A DNA stretch of 64,000 nucleotides, taken from the NCBI RefSeq assembly GCF_021730615.1, contig NZ_JAJLMN010000001.1, positions 4,475,501 to 4,539,500 of the forward strand, given 5' to 3'. A program made the position numbers and the translations under genes. How positions within the stretch are numbered: the first letter of the stretch is position 1; every line of letters begins with the position of its first letter. The DNA comes from Lichenibacterium dinghuense (GTDB lineage Bacteria; Pseudomonadota; Alphaproteobacteria; Rhizobiales; Beijerinckiaceae). Of this stretch, positions 58,812 to 64,000 are shown piece after piece. Under the pieces are notes generated by a model. That model ran no database searches, was not told the DNA's origin, and saw only the letters and a program-made list of their open reading frames with translations.

Positions 58812-60245
58812 TCAGCGGTGCGCCGCCTTGAGCCCGAGGCGGCCGACGACGCGGTAGGCGGTCGCCACCGCCCCGGTGCCGAAGATCGCGGCCCCGGCCG
58901 CCATGCCGACCATGCCGCCCTCGACCCCGCCGAGATGCGCGCCCAGCGTCACGAAGGGCGCCGTCCCCAGCGTCGCGCGGCCCCAGTTGAACAGCGTGGC
59001 GAGCAGCGGGAAGCCGAGGTTGTTGAAGGCCGCGTTGGCCACGAACAGCATGCCGATGAAGAGCCACGCGGCGACGCCCCAGGTGCAGAAGAAGCGCAGG
59101 TAGTCCGTCATCGCGGGCGAGGCCTGGAACAGCGCGGCGATCTCCGGCCACAGCAGGGCCAGGGCGAGCCACACCAGGAGCGCGTAGCCCACCGTCACGG
59201 CGAAGCAGCGCGTCAGCGTCTCCCTCACGCGGCCGTAGAGCCCGGCGCCGACGTTCTGCCCGAGGATGGGGCCGACCGCGCCGGTGAGGGCGAAGACCGC
59301 CGCGAAGGCCACGTAGACGGTGCGGTCGATCACGGCGCTGGCCGCCACCGCGGCGTCGCCGAAGGCCGCGTAGACGTGCAGCGCGTAGCCGTTGCCGACC
59401 GGGGTGGCGAGGTTGGCCGCGATGGCGGGCAGCGCCACCGCGGCGAGGATGCGGGCGTCGAGCCCGAGCGCGCGCGGCCTCGGCCGCTCGAGCAGCCCGT
59501 GCACCCGTCCGACGCCGTGGAGCCCGACGCCGAGGAACACGAAGCGCGACAACAGCGTCGACACGGCCGCGCCGTAGATGCCGAGGTTCAGCCCGAAGAT
59601 CAGCAGGGGATCGACGGCCGCCGTCACGAGCCCGCCCGCCAGCGTCACCATCATGGCGCGGCGCGCGTCCCCGACGGCGCGCAGCACGCCCGACAGGGCC
59701 ATGCCGAGCGCGAAGGGCACGTTGCCGGGCAGGGCGATGAGCAGGAAGCACTCGGCGACCTCCCGGACGTGGCCCTGCGCGCCAAACAGCGACAGCAGCG
59801 GGCCCGCGCCCGCGAGCGCCGCGGCGGCCACGAGGGTGCTGACCGCGCCGGAGATCAGCAGCCCCGAGGCCGCGATGCGCTTCGCCCGCGCGCGGTGGTC
59901 GGCGCCGAGCGCCCTCGACACCGCCGCCGTGACCGCGATGGTGAGCCCGATGTTGATCGCCACCGGGTAGACCAGGACCTGCGTGGCGAAGCCCGCGGCG
60001 GCCTTGAGCTCCGTCGAGCCGAGATGGGACACGTAGACGAGGGACAGGAGGTCGACGGCGAAGATCGACAGCGTGCCCACCGTGCCGGTGGCCGTCATCA
60101 CCAGCACGTGGCGCAACACGGAGCCGCGCGTGAAGCGGGCCCGGAAGGCCGGATCGGTCCCCCGGCGCGGCGCCGCGGCCGCCGTCGCGGGATGCGGCAG
60201 GGTTTCGAGGCCGGCCCGGGGCGGCTCGTCGGTCGCGTGCGTCAT
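58812..60245 (-). CDS. MATE family efflux transporter
   Basis: The 477-residue protein has twelve predicted membrane segments in two MatE halves ('VDLLSLVYVSHLGSTELKAA', 'ALPGNVPFALGMALSGVLRA', 'TVYVAFAAVFALTGAVGPIL'). MATE proteins export cationic drugs or metabolites by Na+ or H+ antiport. Substrate cannot be read from sequence. ATG 60245 starts MTHATDEPP. It is divergent from ispH. Confidence 0.92.
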   Translation of the reverse strand: MTHATDEPPRAGLETLPHPATAAAAPRRGTDPAFRARFTRGSVLRHVLVMTATGTVGTLSIFAVDLLSLVYVSHLGSTELKAAAGFATQVLVYPVAINIGLTIAVTAAVSRALGADHRARAKRIAASGLLISGAVSTLVAAAALAGAGPLLSLFGAQGHVREVAECFLLIALPGNVPFALGMALSGVLRAVGDARRAMMVTLAGGLVTAAVDPLLIFGLNLGIYGAAVSTLLSRFVFLGVGLHGVGRVHGLLERPRPRALGLDARILAAVALPAIAANLATPVGNGYALHVYAAFGDAAVAASAVIDRTVYVAFAAVFALTGAVGPILGQNVGAGLYGRVRETLTRCFAVTVGYALLVWLALALLWPEIAALFQASPAMTDYLRFFCTWGVAAWLFIGMLFVANAAFNNLGFPLLATLFNWGRATLGTAPFVTLGAHLGGVEGGMVGMAAGAAIFGTGAVATAYRVVGRLGLKAAHR

Positions 60246-60438
60246 GGGGCGGGCGATGCTCGAAAGGGCAGGGGTGCCCGGGCGCTCGCCGGGCGCCGGA
60301 CGGCACCGCCCCCTTCAGCCCGGCCGACGGGCTCCTTATCTCACCGGAGGGTGAAAGTGGAGCCGCGGCGCCCCGTCGGCTTGACCCTCGCGCCCCGTTC
60401 CCGCAAGAACCCGTCCTGACGACGCCCGGATGAGATCG

Positions 60439-61434
60439 ATGACCAAACCGCCGCTCCAAGTGATGCTCTGCGCGCCGCGCGGCTTCTGCGCCGGCGTCAT
60501 CCGCGCCATCGACGCGGTGGAGCAGGCCCTGTCGATCTACGGCCCCCCGGTCTACGTACGCCACGAGATCGTGCACAACAAATACGTCGTCGAGTCCCTG
60601 AAGAAGAAGGGGGCCGTCTTCGTCGAGGAGCTCGACGAGATCCCGCCCACCGACGCGCCGGTGATCTTCTCGGCCCACGGCGTGCCCAAGGCCGTGCCGG
60701 CCGAGGCCAGCGCCCGCAAGTTCTTCCACATCGACGCGACCTGCCCGCTGGTCACCAAGGTGCACCGCGAGGCCGAGCTGCACCATCGCCGCGGCCACAC
60801 CATCATCCTGGTCGGCCACGCCGGCCACCCCGAGGTCGTGGGCACGCTGGGCCAGCTGCCGGACGGCGCCGTGATTCTGGTCGAAAACATCGCCGACGTG
60901 CACCGCCTCGCCGACGAGGCCTCGCCGGAGTTCCTCGCCAAGAAGCTCGCCTTCGTGACGCAGACCACGCTGTCGGTCGACGACACGCAGGGCATCGTCG
61001 AAACGCTGAAGCAGCGCTTCCCGGGCATCGTCAGCCCCCACAAGGAGGACATCTGCTACGCCACGACCAACCGCCAGGAGGCCGTGAAGCAGATCGCCCA
61101 CGAGGTGGACGCGCTCCTGGTGGTGGGCTCGGCCAACTCGTCGAACTCGCAGCGCCTGAAGGAGGTGAGCGAGCGCGCCGGCTGCAAGAACAGCCAGCTC
61201 GTGCTGCGCGCCTCCGACATCGACTGGGCTCCGCTCGGCGACATCCGCAAGATCGGCATCACGGCGGGCGCTTCGGCCCCCGAGGTGCTGGTCGAGGAGA
61301 TCATCGACGCCTTCGCGGAGCGCTACGAGATCGAGGTCGAGACCGTGGCGACCGTGACCGAGACCATGTTCTTCCCGCTGCCGCGCGAGCTGCGCCCCGT
61401 GCAGGACACCATGGCGGCGACGGCGGCGCACTGA
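60439..61434 (+). CDS. ispH: 4-hydroxy-3-methylbut-2-enyl diphosphate reductase
   Basis: The 331-residue iron-sulfur enzyme makes isopentenyl and dimethylallyl diphosphate in the last step of the MEP pathway. The three cluster Cys are visible: 'APRGFCAGV', 'DATCPLVTK' and '[10 protein letters not shown]'; the substrate loop is '[12 protein letters not shown]'. I place the start at 60439 (MTKPPLQVM); ATG 60430 would add three residues. The order ispH-thrB-rnhA is conserved in many Rhizobiales. A hairpin separates it from thrB. Confidence 0.96.
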   Translation: MTKPPLQVMLCAPRGFCAGVIRAIDAVEQALSIYGPPVYVRHEIVHNKYVVESLKKKGAVFVEELDEIPPTDAPVIFSAHGVPKAVPAEASARKFFHIDATCPLVTKVHREAELHHRRGHTIILVGHAGHPEVVGTLGQLPDGAVILVENIADVHRLADEASPEFLAKKLAFVTQTTLSVDDTQGIVETLKQRFPGIVSPHKEDICYATTNRQEAVKQIAHEVDALLVVGSANSSNSQRLKEVSERAGCKNSQLVLRASDIDWAPLGDIRKIGITAGASAPEVLVEEIIDAFAERYEIEVETVATVTETMFFPLPRELRPVQDTMAATAAH

Positions 61435-61475
61435 CGATCCGACGCCGCCTCCGGGCGCGAAGAGCCGACAGGTGA

Positions 61476-61505
61476 GAGGGCGGTCCCGTGCGCGGGGCCG
61501 CCCTC
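61476..61505 (+). terminator. GC-rich hairpin between ispH and thrB
   Basis: GAGGGCGG-T-CCC (61476-61487) pairs with GGG-G-CCGCCCTC (61494-61505) around GTGCGC, 12 paired positions with one T-G wobble. There is no T run. It may attenuate read-through. Confidence 0.5.
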
Positions 61506-61596
61506 GCCGCGTCGGCGGGCGGGCCTGACGGGGTGCCGGTTTGACCGCGTGGGAGCCCGTCGCTATCCGGACGGCACCCCCACGCCGGAAACCTCC

Positions 61597-62562
61597 ATGG
61601 CCGTCTACACCGACGTCTCCGACGCCGAACTCTCCGCCTTCCTCGGCCGCTACGATGTCGGAGCCCTCCTGTCCTGCAAGGGCATCGCGGAGGGCGTCGA
61701 GAACTCGAACTACTTCGTCCACACCGAGGGGGGCAACTTCATCCTCACGCTCTACGAGAAGCGCGTCTCGGCCGACGACCTGCCCTTCTTCATCGGGCTG
61801 ATGGACCACCTCGCGTCGCGGGGGCTGAACTGCCCGCGCCCGGTGCGCGACCGGGGCGGCGAGGCGCTCGGCACCCTCAACGGCCGGCCCGCCGCCATGG
61901 TGACCTTCCTCGACGGCGTGTGGATCAAGCAGCCCTCGGCCGAGCATTGCGGCGCCCTCGGCCGCGCGATGGCGGAGCTGCACCGCGCCGGCGCCGACTT
62001 CTCCATGCGCCGGCCCAACGACCTGTCGGTGGCGAGCTGGCCCGCGCTCTTCGCCGCGGCGGGGCAGGGGGCGGACGCCGTCGCGCCCGGCCTGTCGGCG
62101 CTCGTCGAGGAGGAGCTGGAGCTGCTCGCCGCCCGCTGGCCGCGCGGCCTGCCGGAGGGCGTGATCCACGCCGACCTGTTTCCCGACAACGTGTTCTTCC
62201 TCGGCGACCGCCTGAGCGGCCTCATCGACTTCTACTTCGCCTGCACGGACGCATTCGCCTACGACGTCGCGGTCTGCCTCAACGCTTGGTGCTTCGCGGA
62301 AGGCGGCGCCTTCGACCCCGCGCGGGGCCGGGCGCTGCTCGACGGCTACCGCGCCGTGAGGCCGCTGTCGCGCGGCGAGGTCGAGGCGCTGCCGACGCTG
62401 GCGCGCGGCGCCGCGCTGCGCTTCATGCTGACCCGCCTCGTCGACTGGCTGAACGTGCCGCCCGGCGCCCTGGTGAAGCCCAAGGACCCCCGCGAATATC
62501 TCGCCAAGCTGCGCTTTCACCGGACGGTAAGCACGGCCGAGGCCTATGGCTGGCATGACTGA
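61597..62562 (+). CDS. thrB: homoserine kinase (APH-like type II)
   Basis: The 321-residue enzyme phosphorylates homoserine in threonine synthesis. It belongs to the aminoglycoside-phosphotransferase-like ThrB of Alphaproteobacteria: '[20 protein letters not shown]', the catalytic loop '[16 protein letters not shown]' and '[20 protein letters not shown]'. ATG 61597 (MAVYTDVSD) is the conserved family start. Its 3' end overlaps rnhA. Confidence 0.95.
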   Translation: MAVYTDVSDAELSAFLGRYDVGALLSCKGIAEGVENSNYFVHTEGGNFILTLYEKRVSADDLPFFIGLMDHLASRGLNCPRPVRDRGGEALGTLNGRPAAMVTFLDGVWIKQPSAEHCGALGRAMAELHRAGADFSMRRPNDLSVASWPALFAAAGQGADAVAPGLSALVEEELELLAARWPRGLPEGVIHADLFPDNVFFLGDRLSGLIDFYFACTDAFAYDVAVCLNAWCFAEGGAFDPARGRALLDGYRAVRPLSRGEVEALPTLARGAALRFMLTRLVDWLNVPPGALVKPKDPREYLAKLRFHRTVSTAEAYGWHD

Positions 62563-62998
62563 GACGATCACCATCTGGACCGACGGCGCCTGCTCGGGCA
62601 ATCCGGGCCCCGGCGGCTGGGGCGCCATCCTGCGCCTCGCCGGCGCGGACCGCGAGCTGAAGGGCGGCGCGCCCGACACGACCAACAACCGCATGGAGCT
62701 GACGGCCGCCATCACGGCGCTGCTCTCGCTCGAAGAGCCCAGCGACGTCGACCTCCACACGGACTCGCAATACGTGCGCGGCGGCATCACCGGCTGGATG
62801 GCGGGCTGGAAGCGCAACGGCTGGCGCACCGCCGACAAGAAACCCGTGAAGAACATCGAGCTGTGGCAGCAGCTCGATGCCGCCACGGCCCGCCACAAGG
62901 TGCGCTGGCACTGGGTCAAGGGCCACGCCGGCCACCCCGAGAACGAGCGGGCCGACCTCCTGGCGCGCCAGGGCATGGCGCCCTTCCTGCGGCGCTGA
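62555..62998 (+). CDS. rnhA: ribonuclease HI
   Basis: The 147-residue enzyme cleaves RNA in RNA-DNA hybrids. The four carboxylates are present: Asp in '[16 protein letters not shown]', Glu in 'NNRMELTAA', Asp in '[10 protein letters not shown]' and Asp in 'NERADLLA', plus the basic handle '[17 protein letters not shown]'. I choose ATG 62555 (MTETITIW); ATG 62546 would add three residues. It overlaps thrB by eight bases. Confidence 0.95.
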   Translation: MTETITIWTDGACSGNPGPGGWGAILRLAGADRELKGGAPDTTNNRMELTAAITALLSLEEPSDVDLHTDSQYVRGGITGWMAGWKRNGWRTADKKPVKNIELWQQLDAATARHKVRWHWVKGHAGHPENERADLLARQGMAPFLRR

Positions 62999-63001
62999 CC
63001 C

Positions 63002-63487
63002 TCAGCGCGACGCGGCGAGCAGGACCCGCCGGGCGATCTCGCCCAGCACCGTGACCAAGCCGATGCTGGCCGCGACGACCCCGAGGCTGGCCCAGCTCGT
63101 CGAGGCCACGCCGGCCGCGATCAGGATCGCCACGGCGGCGCCGGCGGCGCTCAGCGCCTTCAGGGGCACCTGCACGGCCGCCGTCAGGAAGATCGCCAGC
63201 ACGACGGCGCCCACCCGCACCAGCGCGATCTCGTGCGTCTCGGACATCACGGGCGCCGCTGCGGCGCCGGTGACCAGCACGGACACGAAGCCCGCGACCA
63301 TGCCGACGAGCTGGCCGACGCCGGTGTCGTAGGCCTGCCCGGCGGGTTTGTCGGGGAGCAGGAGCTGGATGAAGGCCGAGGCGCCGACGCTGGGCACCAG
63401 CCAGGGGGCCTGCGCCCAGTAGCCGAACAGGGCGACCAGCCCGACCACGACCGTGATCAGGATGGGCTGAAGGACGGCGCGGGGCAT
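63002..63487 (-). CDS. HPP family membrane protein
   Basis: The 161-residue integral membrane protein has four to five hydrophobic helices and the HPP-family pattern 'WLVPSVGASAFIQLLLPDKP', with 'GQLVGMVAGFVSVLV' next. HPP proteins have been tied to nitrite transport in chloroplasts and cyanobacteria; the role here is open. It is convergent with rnhA, three bases apart. Confidence 0.75.
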   Translation of the reverse strand: MPRAVLQPILITVVVGLVALFGYWAQAPWLVPSVGASAFIQLLLPDKPAGQAYDTGVGQLVGMVAGFVSVLVTGAAAAPVMSETHEIALVRVGAVVLAIFLTAAVQVPLKALSAAGAAVAILIAAGVASTSWASLGVVAASIGLVTVLGEIARRVLLAASR

Positions 63488-63589
63488 GGGCGGTGTTCCT
63501 CGGGGGCGGGGCGCGCCGGAGGCAGCGCGCGTTCCGCCCTCAAGGTCCGCCTTCGAGAGACGGTTCCGCTCCCGCGGGGGCGCCCGTCG

Positions 63590-63835
63590 TCAGCTCTCGA
63601 CGCGCAGGCTCCTGATGAACTTGCGGGCGATGGCGCGCACGGCCTCGTCGTCGCGGGAGCCGTCGTCGGCGTTGTCCCACAGGTGTTCGAGGCTGCCGTC
63701 GAGCTCGGCGATGAGCTCGGGGTGGCGGTGCGCCACGAAGCGCAGCGTGCCGAACAGGAGGTGTTCGACCGCCATCTCGCGGCGGCGGGCGTCCGCGATC
63801 CTGGCGGCTTCGGAGTCGGGGGTGTGGTTCGTCAT
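63590..63835 (-). CDS. small hypothetical protein
   Basis: The 81-residue acidic/helical protein contains 'REMAVEHLLFGTLRFVAHRH' and 'ELDGSLEHLWDNADDG'. It looks like a compact helical bundle and is likely real by its composition, but I do not recognise the family. It lies 102 bp upstream of the HPP gene on the same strand and may share its transcript. Confidence 0.6.
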   Translation of the reverse strand: MTNHTPDSEAARIADARRREMAVEHLLFGTLRFVAHRHPELIAELDGSLEHLWDNADDGSRDDEAVRAIARKFIRSLRVES

Positions 63836-63936
63836 GCCCCGGTAACGGCGGGACCCGCGACAGGTTCAACGGATTGCCGTCGCGTCCTGAAAGGACGCAC
63901 CCGAGCCATGAACCCGAACACCGTGAGCCTGCCCCG

Positions 63937-64000
63937 ATGACCCTGCGCCGACGCATCCTCGACACGATCCGCGCCCGCATGAGGGCGGACCCGCCGTCGC
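63937..64000 (+). CDS. partial gene at the right edge
   Basis: An open frame starts at ATG 63937 (MTLRRRILDTIRARMRADPP) and runs off the window. Only 21 codons are visible, so neither reality nor function can be judged firmly. A ten-codon frame starting at ATG 63908 ends in an ATGA overlap with it and could be a leader peptide. Confidence 0.35.
   Translation, partial: MTLRRRILDTIRARMRADPPS

Noticed and set aside
58753-62976. A 1407-codon minus-strand open frame
   Set aside because: It runs opposite to ispH, thrB and rnhA and in another frame of the MATE gene; its Arg/Gly/His-rich, motif-free translation is a GC-rich shadow.
1-64000. CRISPR array
   Set aside because: No regularly spaced short repeats with unique spacers were seen. 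The spaced repeats at 38826-38910 and 41336-41420 are IS21 ends.

Overview
The window is very GC-rich (about 70% by eye) and reads as an alphaproteobacterial chromosome of the Hyphomicrobiales, most like the Methylobacteriaceae. The pointers are a plant-type glutamate-cysteine ligase, an IalB-type protein, OpgC, a Tad/Flp pilus locus (cpaA-E), the order ispH-thrB-rnhA, and ICE/plasmid families typical of Rhizobiales (ParB-like, Toprim, DUF2493, DUF736). The genus is an inference; no rRNA lies in the window.

Positions 1-13764 are accessory DNA of ICE or plasmid type: the end of a ParB-like gene, a Toprim primase-like gene, DUF2493, a short tyrosine recombinase and DUF736. Inside lies a leftward operon (10162 to 5049) that reads: HigB-like toxin broken by an in-frame amber codon, HigA-like XRE regulator, HNH effector, ABC-3C middle component 6, DUF2326 ABC ATPase, an unrecognised protein, and a TIGR02391 protein with an RNPTAH HEPN motif. 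The first five genes overlap or are nearly contiguous. A perfect palindrome sits at the operon start. I read this as an ABC-three-component conflict system placed under a captured toxin-antitoxin promoter and regulator. A 638-residue integrase (11754-13670) ends this region.

Positions 13765-24511 form a second element bounded by perfect 46-bp direct repeats. The right copy is the 3' half of a tRNA-Gln(CUG) gene and the integrase lies beside it. It looks like a decayed prophage: HTH proteins, then a primase whose DUF927 part is cut off and joined to the remains of a phage tail lysozyme/NlpC-like gene, then an AT-richer three-gene cargo cassette (two unknown proteins and a ComEC-like MBL hydrolase), then a run of small overlapping genes. 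Two integrases facing one tRNA site suggest tandem insertion.

Positions 24541-64000 look like ordinary chromosome: envelope proteins, OpgC, icd, kup, a Tad pilus locus split in two (34543-36211 and 46290-50677) around membrane glycosyltransferase-like genes, a FosA-like protein, Ada, choline-sulfatase, gshA, a second unusual Flp pilin, a LysR regulator, a MATE exporter, ispH, thrB, rnhA and an HPP protein. One glycosyltransferase gene is split by a 2617-bp IS21-family element with a 7-bp target duplication; removing it restores the reading frame exactly.
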